Shown in pieces: positions 9,862 through 18,569 of a DNA stretch of 64,000 nucleotides. Below the pieces are notes generated by a model. That model ran no database searches. It saw nothing but the letters and a program-made list of their open reading frames with translations, and was not told the origin of the DNA. Made by a program: the position numbers and the translations under genes. Numbering within the stretch: the stretch's first letter is position 1; every line of letters starts with the position of its first letter. The stretch comes from Flavihumibacter profundi (GTDB lineage Bacteria > Bacteroidota > Bacteroidia > Chitinophagales > Chitinophagaceae): contig NZ_JAIQXE010000001.1 of the NCBI RefSeq assembly GCF_020076305.1, forward strand, positions 186,001-250,000. The letters are read 5' to 3'.

Positions 9862-10212
9862 TTACTTCTTTTTTACAGCCGCCTTCCCGGGCGTTAATTT
9901 AATAAGGCCATTGATATCCCCTTTTTTGGAGATAAATACAGACACCAGGGCCCTGAACACTTTATTGCCAGGTACGCCCAATATTTTGGCTGCTTCAGCT
10001 TTCCGCACCGGATCATCATTAATTTTTTTGGCATACTTGTTGGCCATATTCATCAACAGGTTCATTTCCTTCTGCTTCGGGCTCAGTTTACGTTTAGACA
10101 TGTCCGGTGGTGCACTCAAAACGATTTTATCCCCATAGTTTTTTATGATCACGTTCCCCAGTTTTCCGGAGAACTGGGCCAGGATGCTGCTTAGGTCTCT
10201 ATTGACTGCCAT
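9862..10212 (-). CDS. Small basic conserved hypothetical protein
   Basis: This is a 116-residue, Lys-rich soluble protein with no signal peptide or membrane segment. It begins with MAVNRDLSSILAQFSGKLGN and ends in a basic tail, AAVKKK. The FSGKLGNVIIKNYGDKIV stretch resembles small Bacteroidota proteins of unknown function that begin with a G-x-(I/L)-G-x-x-V-x-(K/R)-x-x-G motif. The basic charge would suit nucleic-acid binding, but no known fold is evident. An unusual inverted repeat (10264-10365) lies directly upstream, where its promoter or 5' leader should be. Confidence 0.6.
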   Translation of the reverse strand: MAVNRDLSSILAQFSGKLGNVIIKNYGDKIVLSAPPDMSKRKLSPKQKEMNLLMNMANKYAKKINDDPVRKAEAAKILGVPGNKVFRALVSVFISKKGDINGLIKLTPGKAAVKKK

Positions 10213-10263
10213 AATATGATTTTAGTTATAAGGTAGGCTTATATAAGCGAATCACAAAATATA

Positions 10264-10365
10264 TCTTCCGTTAATACTAGGTTTGTCCTCTGTTTGTTCT
10301 CCGTTTATCCTCCGTAAACTACGGAGGATAAACGGAGAACAAACAGAATATTAACGGAGAATATT
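10264..10365. repeat. Long inverted repeat built from 11-nt units
   Basis: The arms 10290-10315 and 10321-10346 are perfect 26-nt inverted copies around a 5-nt loop (AAACT). Outside a bulge, a further 10-nt pairing links 10267-10276 with 10349-10358. Within the left arm three tandem 11-nt units are visible: TTTGTCCTCTG, TTTGTTCTCCG and TTTATCCTCCG (10282-10314). The right arm carries four units, CGGAGGATAAA, CGGAGAACAAA, CAGAATATTAA and CGGAGAATATT (10322-10365). An 11-nt period is close to one helical turn. No T-run follows on either strand, so it does not look like an intrinsic terminator. Confidence 0.85.
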
Positions 10366-10640
10366 GAATTCAATAAGCCACATTGAAGCCTGGAAGAAGC
10401 CGCAACAATGTTTAAAGATTGTTGAATTATTCATACCTGGTGAAACCGGTAGGTTATTCCCTGGATGGGAAGAATCCATCCGGATTATTCAGGTTACCGG
10501 GAAAATAAGAGGACCCAAATTCAATGTGTAACGCTAAACTTGTTGGCCGAATAATAGTGGATAATACAGCTTTTGCCTCATCCTTGTGTTGAAACAAAAC
10601 AGGCATAAAAAAAAGAAGAAATGCAATGGGATATAAAGAG

Positions 10641-10675
10641 AAAACCCTTCAGGATCAAGGAAACTGAAGGGTTTT
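10641..10675 (-). terminator. Intrinsic terminator of tRNA-Asp
   Basis: A 12-bp stem pairs AAAACCCTTCAG (10641-10652) with CTGAAGGGTTTT (10664-10675) around an 11-nt loop. Read on the minus strand it lies about 20 nt beyond the tRNA 3' end and the stem closes with a T-rich stretch, the expected form of a rho-independent terminator. Confidence 0.8.
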
Positions 10676-10694
10676 AAAAGCTAGCGGATCAACC

Positions 10695-10771
10695 TGGCGG
10701 ACCGGACGGGACTCGAACCCGCGACCTCTGCCGTGACAGGGCAGCATTCTAACCAACTGAACTACCGATCC
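10695..10771 (-). tRNA. tRNA-Asp (GTC)
   Basis: This is a 77-nt cloverleaf on the minus strand, CCA included. The acceptor stem GGATCGG pairs with CCGGTCC with one T-G pair. The anticodon stem CTGCC/GGCAG encloses the loop CTGTCAC, giving anticodon GTC (Asp). The T arm has GCGGG-TTCGAGT-CCCGT. The discriminator base is G, as expected for Asp, and CCA is encoded (10695-10697). A terminator follows at 10641-10675, so it is transcribed as a single tRNA. Confidence 0.97.
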
Positions 10772-10806
10772 ATCCAAATTCCAAGTGTTTTCTCAAAATT
10801 GGATGG

Positions 10807-10839
10807 CAAAGATAAAGGGAAACTACCCTTTCAAACAAA
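10807..10839 (-). promoter_or_regulatory. Probable Bacteroidota promoter of tRNA-Asp
   Basis: On the minus strand, TATCTTTG (10807-10814) fits the TAnnTTTG -7 element. TTTG copies at 10832-10835 and 10836-10839 lie 17 and 21 bp upstream, bracketing the usual 19-bp spacing. The predicted start is about 30 nt before the mature tRNA. Confidence 0.6.
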
Positions 10840-10890
10840 ACTTTTCTTTATTTTTTTTCAACCCTTAATTTTACAACTCAACCATCGCTT

Positions 10891-11871
10891 ATGCCGGAAG
10901 ATAAAAACAGACAATTCCTTGAGTTCGAACGTCCCATCAAAGAATTGTTTGACGATATAGAAAAGATGAAACAAACTGCTGAGAAGAACAGCAAGGTGGA
11001 TATGAGTGGTACTATCGCTGACCTGGAAAACCAGATCATTGAAAGAAGGAAGGAGATCACCCAAACCCTTACCAGCTGGCAGAAAGTGCAACTGAGCAGG
11101 CACCCCGACCGTCCGTATACCCTGAAGTACATTCAGAAAATGGGCGACAATTTTGTTGAATTGTTCGGCGACCGTAATGTAAAAGATGATAAAGCCATGG
11201 TGGGTGGTTTCGCGCAGCTGAATGGCGAAACTGTGATGTTTATTGGTCAGCAAAAAGGCATTAATACCAAAATGCGGCAACTCAGGAATTTTGGTATGGC
11301 CAACCCTGAAGGCTACAGGAAAGCCCTGCGCCTTATGAAACTGGCTGAAAAATTCAATAAACCTATTATTACCCTGATCGATACACCAGGGGCCTTCCCG
11401 GGAATGGAAGCAGAAGAAAGGGGACAAGGGGAAGCCATCGCCCGCAACATTTATGAAATGATGCGGCTTAAAGTGCCAGTTATTTGCGCCATTATTGGTG
11501 AAGGCGCATCCGGTGGCGCTCTGGGCATTGGGGTGGGGGATCGGGTCCTTATGCTCGAAAACTCCTGGTATACAGTTATATCTCCCGAAAACTGCAGCTC
11601 TATTCTTTGGCGCAGCTGGGACCAAAAAGAAAAGGCGGCAGAAGAATTGAAGCTGACCTCCGACAATATGCTCAAATTCGGATTGGTAGACCGTATTGTA
11701 CCTGAACCATTTGGTGGCGCCCACTGGGATTATGATGAAGCAGCCGCAAACCTTAAAACAGTCCTGATTGAAACGCTGGGCGAACTCAAACAGGTTACCG
11801 CAGAAGAGCGGGTGCGCCAACGCATCTCAAAATTCAGCAAAATGGGCTTTTGGGATGAACTGCCGGCCTGA
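10891..11871 (+). CDS. accA: Acetyl-CoA carboxylase carboxyltransferase subunit alpha
   Basis: This is a 326-residue cytoplasmic enzyme subunit that, with AccD, transfers the carboxyl group from carboxybiotin to acetyl-CoA to give malonyl-CoA, the first step of fatty-acid synthesis. An N-terminal helical region (to about residue 75) precedes the crotonase-like carboxyltransferase core, with [19 protein letters not shown], the oxyanion-hole stretch [15 protein letters not shown] and ENCSSILWR. Length equals the usual 315-330 residues. It lies 55 nt before dapA on the same strand and may form an operon with it. accD is not in this window. Confidence 0.97.
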   Translation: MPEDKNRQFLEFERPIKELFDDIEKMKQTAEKNSKVDMSGTIADLENQIIERRKEITQTLTSWQKVQLSRHPDRPYTLKYIQKMGDNFVELFGDRNVKDDKAMVGGFAQLNGETVMFIGQQKGINTKMRQLRNFGMANPEGYRKALRLMKLAEKFNKPIITLIDTPGAFPGMEAEERGQGEAIARNIYEMMRLKVPVICAIIGEGASGGALGIGVGDRVLMLENSWYTVISPENCSSILWRSWDQKEKAAEELKLTSDNMLKFGLVDRIVPEPFGGAHWDYDEAAANLKTVLIETLGELKQVTAEERVRQRISKFSKMGFWDELPA

Positions 11872-11925
11872 CCCGGCAACTAATCAGAACCAACTTATTG
11901 ATTTAATTTAAAATTTTAATATTTC

Positions 11926-12807
11926 ATGTCTCTCAGACAAACTTTACGCGGAACCGGTGTTGCAATTGTTACCCCTTTCACAAAAACCGGAAAAATTGAT
12001 TTTTCAGCCCTGGAAAGCCTTATCAATTTTATCATTAAAAATGGTGTTGAATATATTGTAACCCTTGGTACAACAGGCGAAACGCCAACAATATCCAAAG
12101 AAGAGAAAATCGATATCATAAATTTTACTTTTGAAAAAGTAGACAGTCGTGTGCCCGTTGTAGTGGGCGTTGGTGGAAATAACACCCATGAATTGGTGAA
12201 AGACCTCAATACGCTGCCATTGGATAAGGCCACCGCAATACTAAGTGCCAGTCCTTATTACAGCAAACCATCCCAGGAAGGTATTTTCCTGCATTATGAA
12301 ATGCTCGCAAAAGCTTCCCCAAAACCAATCATCCTGTACAATGTTCCGGGTCGTACCGGCAGGAACCTCGATGCCGCAACTGCGCTGAGGCTGGCCCATG
12401 AAGTACCCAATATCGGCGGCATTAAGGAAGCTGCCAATAATATGGTGCAGTGTATGCAGTTGCTGAAAGACCGTCCTGATCATTTCATGGTAGCAAGTGG
12501 TGACGATGACCTGGCTATGACCCAGCTGGCCTGCGGTATGGATGGTGTAATCAGTGTTGCAGCCAATTGCTTTCCCCGTAAATTTTCTGATATGGTGCGG
12601 GCCGGTTTGGACTTTGACTTTACTAAAGCCAAAGAACTAAACGACACTATGCTCGAAGCTTATTATTTACTGTTCGCAGAAAATAATCCTGCCGGTGTAA
12701 AATCTTTCCTGGCAGAAATGGGATTGATTGAAAATTATTTACGCCTGCCGATGGTACCGCTTAGTGAACCCCTTCGCGAAAAAGTGGTGCGATACCTGCG
12801 TAAATAG
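11926..12807 (+). CDS. dapA: 4-hydroxy-tetrahydrodipicolinate synthase
   Basis: This is a 293-residue TIM-barrel aldolase condensing pyruvate with aspartate semialdehyde in lysine and diaminopimelate synthesis. The phosphate-like loop GTTGETPT, catalytic Tyr138 (in ILYNVPGRTG) and Schiff-base Lys167 (in GGIKEA) are all present. Length is normal. It follows accA by 55 nt, and a two-component system gene follows 83 nt downstream. Confidence 0.97.
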   Translation: MSLRQTLRGTGVAIVTPFTKTGKIDFSALESLINFIIKNGVEYIVTLGTTGETPTISKEEKIDIINFTFEKVDSRVPVVVGVGGNNTHELVKDLNTLPLDKATAILSASPYYSKPSQEGIFLHYEMLAKASPKPIILYNVPGRTGRNLDAATALRLAHEVPNIGGIKEAANNMVQCMQLLKDRPDHFMVASGDDDLAMTQLACGMDGVISVAANCFPRKFSDMVRAGLDFDFTKAKELNDTMLEAYYLLFAENNPAGVKSFLAEMGLIENYLRLPMVPLSEPLREKVVRYLRK

Positions 12808-12890
12808 GATTTGAAGCTTTCGTCTATACAAATGGCCAACTTGTCGTTTTTCAGCCATTATTGATCCTGATTTCCTCATTTTTGAGGGAT

Positions 12891-14051
12891 ATGGATCAAC
12901 ATAGCTGGTATACGTCAAAGCGGGCCATTTTTTTTTATCATTTGTTATTCTGGGTGGCAACATTATTCCTTCCTCATTTGATAAGGCCTATCCTTGAACA
13001 ATCCCCAAACCCTTCATTTGATAAATTTGCCATACATTATTCAAGAGGAAATGCAGGTTTTCAAAAGCTTCCAATTGGTACTTATGACAGCCTGCAGGGA
13101 AATGTATCTGCCCGGAAACAGCCGCCGCCTCATAGACCCAATGGGCATCTTTTTACCTCTGTTGCCCTGGGTTTAAATATTGTATGGATTTGCCTGTTTT
13201 ACCTGAATACTTATTTTCTTATCCCTGAATTGATTTATCGCCGAAGGATTCCTTCCTATATTATTTTACAAGTTTCTGTTTTTATAATAGTAATATTCTG
13301 TTCTGTCCTGCTGCTATACTGGGTGGGACCACAGCCGAATTTTCGATTACCTGTTCCATTAATATTAAACATATTTCCATTCCTTTTTGTACAGGCCAGC
13401 GGCCTGGCATACCGGATGGTTATGGATAAAATAACTACCGATAAATTACTTAAGGATAAAGAAAATGAAGGATTGAAAACCGAACTTTCTTTTCTGCGCT
13501 CCCAAATTAGCCCGCATTTTGTATTCAATGTCCTTAATAATATGGTTTCCCTTGCCCGTAAACAGTCTGGCCAGCTGGAACCATCCCTGATTAAACTTTC
13601 CGGCATTATGCGGTACATGTTATATGAATCAGATGAAATGAAAGTGATGTTAACCAGGGAAATTGAATACCTGCAAAGCTATATTGACCTTCAGGCTTTG
13701 AGATTTGGGAAAGAGATTAATATAGTAGTTGATATTCAGATCCCCGATAAAAACTATTTCATTGAACCCATGCTGCTGATTCCTTTCGTGGAAAATGCTT
13801 TCAAACATTGTAATGCTTCAGCAATCCAACCCCTTATCGAAATATCCTTTAAGGTAACTAACGGTGTCCTCAGTTTATTGGTAAGGAACAATTTTGATCC
13901 TTCTGCAAAAGGTGAAAATGATTATACTTCCGGCATCGGGCTTGCGAATGTTAAACGTAGATTAAAACTATTGTACAGAGACAACCATTCTCTTTTTATC
14001 TCAGAAAGAAATGATACCTATGCAGTCTCACTACAAATTACCCTGGAATGA
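12891..14051 (+). CDS. LytS/YehU-type sensor histidine kinase
   Basis: This is a membrane sensor kinase of about 386 residues. The ATG at 12891 is preferred to an upstream TTG at 12861 because it follows GAGGG and begins directly before the first helix. Four hydrophobic segments span about residues 10-180, without a distinct periplasmic sensor domain. The cytoplasmic part is a His_kinase (PF06580-type) domain with the phospho-acceptor His209 in SQISPHFVFNVLNN, the N-box PFVENAFKHC and the G-box GIGLANVKRRL. Its stop overlaps the start of the response regulator by 4 nt (ATGA), showing translational coupling. Confidence 0.93.
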   Translation: MDQHSWYTSKRAIFFYHLLFWVATLFLPHLIRPILEQSPNPSFDKFAIHYSRGNAGFQKLPIGTYDSLQGNVSARKQPPPHRPNGHLFTSVALGLNIVWICLFYLNTYFLIPELIYRRRIPSYIILQVSVFIIVIFCSVLLLYWVGPQPNFRLPVPLILNIFPFLFVQASGLAYRMVMDKITTDKLLKDKENEGLKTELSFLRSQISPHFVFNVLNNMVSLARKQSGQLEPSLIKLSGIMRYMLYESDEMKVMLTREIEYLQSYIDLQALRFGKEINIVVDIQIPDKNYFIEPMLLIPFVENAFKHCNASAIQPLIEISFKVTNGVLSLLVRNNFDPSAKGENDYTSGIGLANVKRRLKLLYRDNHSLFISERNDTYAVSLQITLE

Positions 14052-14779
14052 TTATTCAATGTATTGCGGTTGATGATGAGGCGCTTTCACTGGATTTATT
14101 GGTTGATAATATTCGACAGGTTCCGTTTCTTAAATTGGTTGGAACAGCTAAAAATGCCCTTGAAGTAATTAATTTGTTAAAGGAGAAAACTATTGACCTG
14201 ATTTTCCTGGATATCATGATGCCAGGCCTTTCCGGGATGCAGCTTGCAGCAAACCTGAAAGGTAAAACAAAGATTATTTTTTTAACAGCCTATAATAATT
14301 TTGCTCTTGAAAGTTATACTGTTCAGGCTATTGATTACCTGTTGAAACCGGTTTCCTTTGAGCGGTTCCTGGAAGCTTCAATGAAAGCACTTGATACTTT
14401 TACTGTTAGATCAACTACCCCGCCGGATGCAACCCTGAAACCATCAGATAACCAGAAGTATCTGTATGTGAACGTTGAGTATAATATGGTCAAAATTGAA
14501 GTCTCCGACATCTTCATGGTTGAGGGTTTTAAGGACTATGTGAAAATTCATATACAAAGTCAAAAAAGGCCTGTTATTGCAAGGATAAGCCTGAAGCTGC
14601 TGGAAGAAAAGCTAATGCCGTTTGATTTTTTACGTATTCATAAATCATATATTGTTGCACTTAACAGGATTGATGCCATCCATAAAAGTTTTGTGAAACT
14701 TGGTGAATTGGAAATCCCGGTCAGTGGTCATTATAAGGAAGAATTAATGCATCGCATTAGCTATTATAATATTCTTTAA
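14048..14779 (+). CDS. LytR/AlgR-type response regulator (REC-LytTR)
   Basis: This is a 243-residue DNA-binding regulator. The N-terminal receiver domain has phospho-acceptor Asp55 in LIFLDIMMPG, a Thr in IIFLTAY and the Lys in YLLKPV. The C-terminal LytTR domain (about 135-243) binds tandem direct repeats in this family, with the characteristic FLRIHKSYIVAL and IPVSGHYKE motifs. It overlaps the sensor kinase gene by 4 nt and ends 7 nt from the convergent Kelch gene. The target genes cannot be read from the sequence. In Bacteroidota, such pairs often control neighbouring transport or envelope genes. Confidence 0.95.
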   Translation: MIIQCIAVDDEALSLDLLVDNIRQVPFLKLVGTAKNALEVINLLKEKTIDLIFLDIMMPGLSGMQLAANLKGKTKIIFLTAYNNFALESYTVQAIDYLLKPVSFERFLEASMKALDTFTVRSTTPPDATLKPSDNQKYLYVNVEYNMVKIEVSDIFMVEGFKDYVKIHIQSQKRPVIARISLKLLEEKLMPFDFLRIHKSYIVALNRIDAIHKSFVKLGELEIPVSGHYKEELMHRISYYNIL

Positions 14780-14786
14780 CTGTCCT

Positions 14787-15791
14787 TTAATCATTTGCAT
14801 TATATGTAGCTTCAGGTTGTAATTCAAGAATGTCATCCAGCCTTAACCCCGAACTTCTTCCCGTTGCAATATAGCCCCTGTTATTGATGGTGAACCCAAC
14901 CGCTCCTTCCCTTGCAGTTCCTTCAAATGCAGTCTTTGCAGTCCATGTATCGGTACCCGGATCGTATTCCCAGCAAGTACTGGTTAAGCCTGCGCTGTTA
15001 CCTGTTGATATATAGCCTTTCCCATTAATGGTAAAAGCCACAGCGTTTGACCTTATAATCGTATAGGCATCATCATAGGTTTCATCACTGACATTAGAGA
15101 TTTTGCGCTTCTCTGTCCACTTATCTGCCGCCTGGTCGTATTCCCACAAATCATTTACATTGGTCCCATTATTACCACCTGTTGCCAGGTAGGCTTTATC
15201 ATTGATCACAAATACTACTGCTGCTGACCGCTTACTGCCACCCGGACTTACTTTCTGTGTCCATGTATCATTAATAGGATCATATTCCCAGAAATCTTTC
15301 AGGTAATTGCCATCATATCCACTTGTAACGTATCCTTTATCATTTATTCCAAAAGCAACAGCATCATATCTTGCTGATCCCGGAAAATCATTTACCCTTG
15401 TCCATGTATCTTTTTTAGGGTCATAGCTCCAGAAATCATTCAGGGAATTCACCCCGTCGTAGCCCAGGCCGACAAATACTTTTCCTTTGGCACTAAATGC
15501 TACTGCAGAACTTCTTGCAACGCCCGGAAAGCTTGCTTTCTTTTTCCAGAAATCATTTGATCCGTCATATTCCCAAAAGTCAGTTAACCTGTTTACACCA
15601 TCAAACCCCAGGCCGCCATATGCTGTATCATTTAAAGTAGCAACAATCGCCTCACTTCTGCCTACACCTTCAAACTCTGATCGTCTAACCCAGTTTCCCG
15701 TTGTAGCTGTTGTTGAAGTAGTACTCTTTGTGCATGCGCTAATAAGCAGGATATTGAAAACCAGTAATACGGAATATCTTAATCTCATCAC
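14787..15791 (-). CDS. Kelch-repeat lipoprotein
   Basis: This is a 334-residue lipoprotein with signal peptide and lipobox ISAC (lipidated Cys20). The mature part consists of about six Kelch-type repeats of about 48 residues, each with the pattern DFWEYDP-x-DTWT, FPG-x-AR-x-x-AVAF and a KGYV-x-x-GYDG glycine pair. Kelch repeats fold as a beta-propeller that binds proteins or carbohydrates; no catalytic galactose-oxidase Cys-Tyr site is recognisable. It faces the DUF4270 gene divergently across a 215-nt intergenic stretch. Confidence 0.88.
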   Translation of the reverse strand: MMRLRYSVLLVFNILLISACTKSTTSTTATTGNWVRRSEFEGVGRSEAIVATLNDTAYGGLGFDGVNRLTDFWEYDGSNDFWKKKASFPGVARSSAVAFSAKGKVFVGLGYDGVNSLNDFWSYDPKKDTWTRVNDFPGSARYDAVAFGINDKGYVTSGYDGNYLKDFWEYDPINDTWTQKVSPGGSKRSAAVVFVINDKAYLATGGNNGTNVNDLWEYDQAADKWTEKRKISNVSDETYDDAYTIIRSNAVAFTINGKGYISTGNSAGLTSTCWEYDPGTDTWTAKTAFEGTAREGAVGFTINNRGYIATGRSSGLRLDDILELQPEATYNAND

Positions 15792-16006
15792 CTTTGATTT
15801 TTTTCAAATCTCATGACTCATTGGGTTCAAATAAAGCAAGTTGCTACAAACAGCAACTTTGTGCCTACCAACAGCTTGCAAGTTTCTATAACAGGCTTTT
15901 TTATTGGCATAACCGCGAAATGAAGTGCCGGTAGCAACATAACAGCATCTTGTTGCAAACTTCTTCCTGCAAGCGCACTAGTATTTTTCTTTGTGCAAAA
16001 TATTAT

Positions 16007-17305
16007 ATGGTGAATCGCGTATTTTATGGAATTGGATGCAGCCTGGTTTTAATATTTATGATATCATGCACCAAGCAGGCTCAGTATATTGAAACAGTGA
16101 CACCTTCTGAAAATCCATATCTTATCCAGGTTGATACTTTTGGTGGAAACTTTGTTGTTTTCCGGGAAGATTCATTTGTAACATCTTCAGACAACTATGC
16201 GCTCGTTGGTATCCATAGCGATCCTTTATTCGGAAAGACATCATGCGAACATTATGTGCGTTTTGAACGTCCGGTTATTCCGGATTTAACCAATACCAGC
16301 AAGTTTGATTCATTGGAACTGATCCTGAAATTAAGCCACGGGTATTATGGTGACACGCTCTCCTCAATTGCATTAACAGTTAATAGACTTGCACAGTCGA
16401 TCAATAATGATAATTCGGTTTTTTACAATACTTCTTCATTTTCTGCCTATCCGGTAAAAATGGGTGCTGAAGTTGTAAAGGTCCGGCCAATTGCAGATGA
16501 TAGTATCAGGTTATTGCTCGATCCTCAATTTGGGCTGGAACTATTTGAACTAATCAGGGATAAATCAAGCCAGGTAACAAATACTGACCAGTTCCTTGAA
16601 TATTTCAAAGGAATAAAGATTAGCACAGAACCTGCATCGACAAATGTAATTGTCGGGCTGCAGAATAAGATGCAAATAAGGTTACATTACCATGATGATG
16701 ACGGAAGTATAGAGCAAAGGGAAATTGATCTTTCCAGTTCATCATCTCCATATCAATTCAATTACATTAAAAAAGATTTTTCAGGTTCACCTTTATCAGG
16801 ACTTGTAAAAAGTAATGAGCTCAATAGCTCAGCCTTGAACAACCAGTTGTACCTGCAGGAATTAACACACCTCAGGACCCGAATTATTTTTCCCCAAATT
16901 AAAGAAATACTTAGCCTGGCAAATTTTGTTAAAGTACTTAATGCGCAGCTTGAAATTAAACCTGACAATGCATCCTGGGTTAAATATCCCTTACCGCAAA
17001 AACTGAATGTTTACCTGCAGAATTATGATAAAACATATTCTGGTGGACTAACAGATGCAACCGGGGGATTCCAGGATGGCAGTTTATCAATTGATCAGCT
17101 ATATGGTTTAGATACGCGGTATGTATTTGACGTGACTAACTATGTAGTAAGGGAACTTACCACCAACAGTTATACCTCCCAAAACCTGGTGCTGGCCGGA
17201 AGTTCCGGCGATAGTACTTTTCAGCGTCTTGTAGCCAATACCACCGCTTCAGCAAAACTCAGGTCCAGGCTGATTTTATCCTTACTGATCTATCAAAATC
17301 AATAA
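16007..17305 (+). CDS. DUF4270 family lipoprotein
   Basis: This protein of about 432 residues starts at the ATG at 16007; a TTG at 15950 would spoil the signal peptide. The lipobox ends with ISC. The DUF4270 pattern is clear: an N-terminal DTF-x-x-xFVVFREDSFVTSSD stretch, then VGIHSDPLFGKT, followed by an alternating strand and loop region. This Bacteroidota-specific surface lipoprotein family has no assigned function. The gene is followed after only 8 nt by the beta-barrel protein, so the two are very probably one operon. A Kelch lipoprotein is transcribed divergently. Confidence 0.85.
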   Translation: MVNRVFYGIGCSLVLIFMISCTKQAQYIETVTPSENPYLIQVDTFGGNFVVFREDSFVTSSDNYALVGIHSDPLFGKTSCEHYVRFERPVIPDLTNTSKFDSLELILKLSHGYYGDTLSSIALTVNRLAQSINNDNSVFYNTSSFSAYPVKMGAEVVKVRPIADDSIRLLLDPQFGLELFELIRDKSSQVTNTDQFLEYFKGIKISTEPASTNVIVGLQNKMQIRLHYHDDDGSIEQREIDLSSSSSPYQFNYIKKDFSGSPLSGLVKSNELNSSALNNQLYLQELTHLRTRIIFPQIKEILSLANFVKVLNAQLEIKPDNASWVKYPLPQKLNVYLQNYDKTYSGGLTDATGGFQDGSLSIDQLYGLDTRYVFDVTNYVVRELTTNSYTSQNLVLAGSSGDSTFQRLVANTTASAKLRSRLILSLLIYQNQ

Positions 17306-17313
17306 ATCCAAAG

Positions 17314-18546
17314 ATGAAATACTTATTACTTAGCCTTGGCACTATTTTATCTTGCTGCATTGTATCAGCGCAAAGTGGTTTAAACTCAATTTATTCCGCA
17401 TATGGTATTGGGGATGTCCAGGCCAGGGATTATTCCGGTTATACCGGAATGGGTGGATTGGGAATAGCACTTCCATCAGAAAAAACATTGAACGATATAA
17501 ATCCGGCTTCATATGGTTCTTACCCGTCAAACCAGCTAATGCTGGAACTTTCCCTTGGTGGTAAATCTGTCAATTATGTAAATTCTACCCAGAATATTCA
17601 TGCAGGTGATTTTACGATACGGGAAGCATCTATGGGCATAAGCCTGTTTAAACATTTAGGGACATCATTCGGTATTAAGAGGTATTCAGCAGTTGATTAT
17701 TATACAATGGGTAATCACTACCTGATTGGAACTGAAAGCCAGCTTTCCAGTCATATTACAGGTACTGGTGGCCTATACCAGTTCTATTTAAGCAATGGCG
17801 TTAAAATTGGAAAACACCTAAGCCTTGGCTTAACGGTTGGTTACCTTTCAGGCTCGGTCAACAAAATGGAAAGTATTGCTATCAGTGCAGGAGACAGCAT
17901 CTTTGTTGAGAAAAATACCTTGTACCAGAATTTTATTTTTAATTCGGGAATTCAGTACCAGTTTAAAACCGGGCAATTAAAATGGATTGCCGGCGGAATT
18001 TTCCAACCACAGGCAACCCTTAATACAACAGAGGATAATACGATTGCAGACAGGAGCGGAAATAAACTTGTGCAGGAGAATTCCAGGCTGGGTGATTTTG
18101 AGTACCCGGTTCAATGGGGTGCCGGTTTAACTATGGTAAAAGATTACTGGAAATTTGGGGTGGATTTTATTGGGCAGAATTGGAGTTCAGTCAATTACGC
18201 AGGCAAGGGTTTCCAAACCACCTCCTCCGGAAACTGGGCTGCAGGATTTAGCTATAGCCGTCCAAAAAAGACATTGTTCAGGACTGTCGAAGGAACAACC
18301 TATAGTGCCGGACTCAACTATGAAAATTCGTATTTGGTTATCAATGGGCATCAGATAAAGTCATATGCTGGTACCATCGGTTTATCACTGCCCAGTCAGA
18401 ATGGATTATACCAGTATCATTTCAACCTTAAGGTTGGTCAGCGCGGTGAAAGCACTTACCCTCTCGTAAAGGAAAAATTTGTGGAATTTAATGCCAGTTT
18501 CAGTTTGTCCTCATTAATTTATACTGGCGGCAGGAAGTATTATTAA
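17314..18546 (+). CDS. Outer-membrane beta-barrel protein (FadL-like appearance)
   Basis: This is a 410-residue protein with a signal peptide (to about residue 19, VSAQ). The mature N-terminus carries YSAYGIGD and GMGGLGIAL, the start typical of FadL/OmpP1-like or Bacteroidota porin-type barrels that begin with a hatch segment. Alternating Gly/aromatic strands continue to the C-terminal region. It lies 8 nt behind the DUF4270 lipoprotein gene and is probably its partner. The transported or bound substrate is unknown. It converges with rnz after 23 nt. Confidence 0.8.
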   Translation: MKYLLLSLGTILSCCIVSAQSGLNSIYSAYGIGDVQARDYSGYTGMGGLGIALPSEKTLNDINPASYGSYPSNQLMLELSLGGKSVNYVNSTQNIHAGDFTIREASMGISLFKHLGTSFGIKRYSAVDYYTMGNHYLIGTESQLSSHITGTGGLYQFYLSNGVKIGKHLSLGLTVGYLSGSVNKMESIAISAGDSIFVEKNTLYQNFIFNSGIQYQFKTGQLKWIAGGIFQPQATLNTTEDNTIADRSGNKLVQENSRLGDFEYPVQWGAGLTMVKDYWKFGVDFIGQNWSSVNYAGKGFQTTSSGNWAAGFSYSRPKKTLFRTVEGTTYSAGLNYENSYLVINGHQIKSYAGTIGLSLPSQNGLYQYHFNLKVGQRGESTYPLVKEKFVEFNASFSLSSLIYTGGRKYY

Positions 18547-18569
18547 CCGGTTTGCGGCAATTAAATTGT

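Larger units (their letters stand above)
10213..10694. other. Intergenic region with inverted repeat and tRNA terminator
   Basis: This gene-free stretch of about 480 nt lies between the small basic protein and tRNA-Asp. It holds the 11-nt-unit inverted repeat near 10264-10365 and, at its far end, the terminator of the tRNA. The middle part (about 10370-10630) shows no convincing reading frame. Confidence 0.6.

Noticed and set aside
10770-10806. Inverted pairing CCATCCAA/TTGGATGG in the tRNA-Asp 5' leader
   Set aside because: The predicted transcription start falls inside the left arm, so the full stem would not be present in the RNA; more likely a coincidence with the acceptor end.
10858-11820. 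Long open frame (about 320 codons) on the minus strand opposite accA
   Set aside because: It lies entirely opposite accA, which has clear family motifs; the antisense translation shows no recognisable domain and is a codon-bias shadow.
15838-15862. Short stem AAGTTGC/GCAACTT in the Kelch-DUF4270 intergenic region
   Set aside because: Only a 7-bp stem with an 8-nt loop and no T-run; such hairpins are expected by chance.
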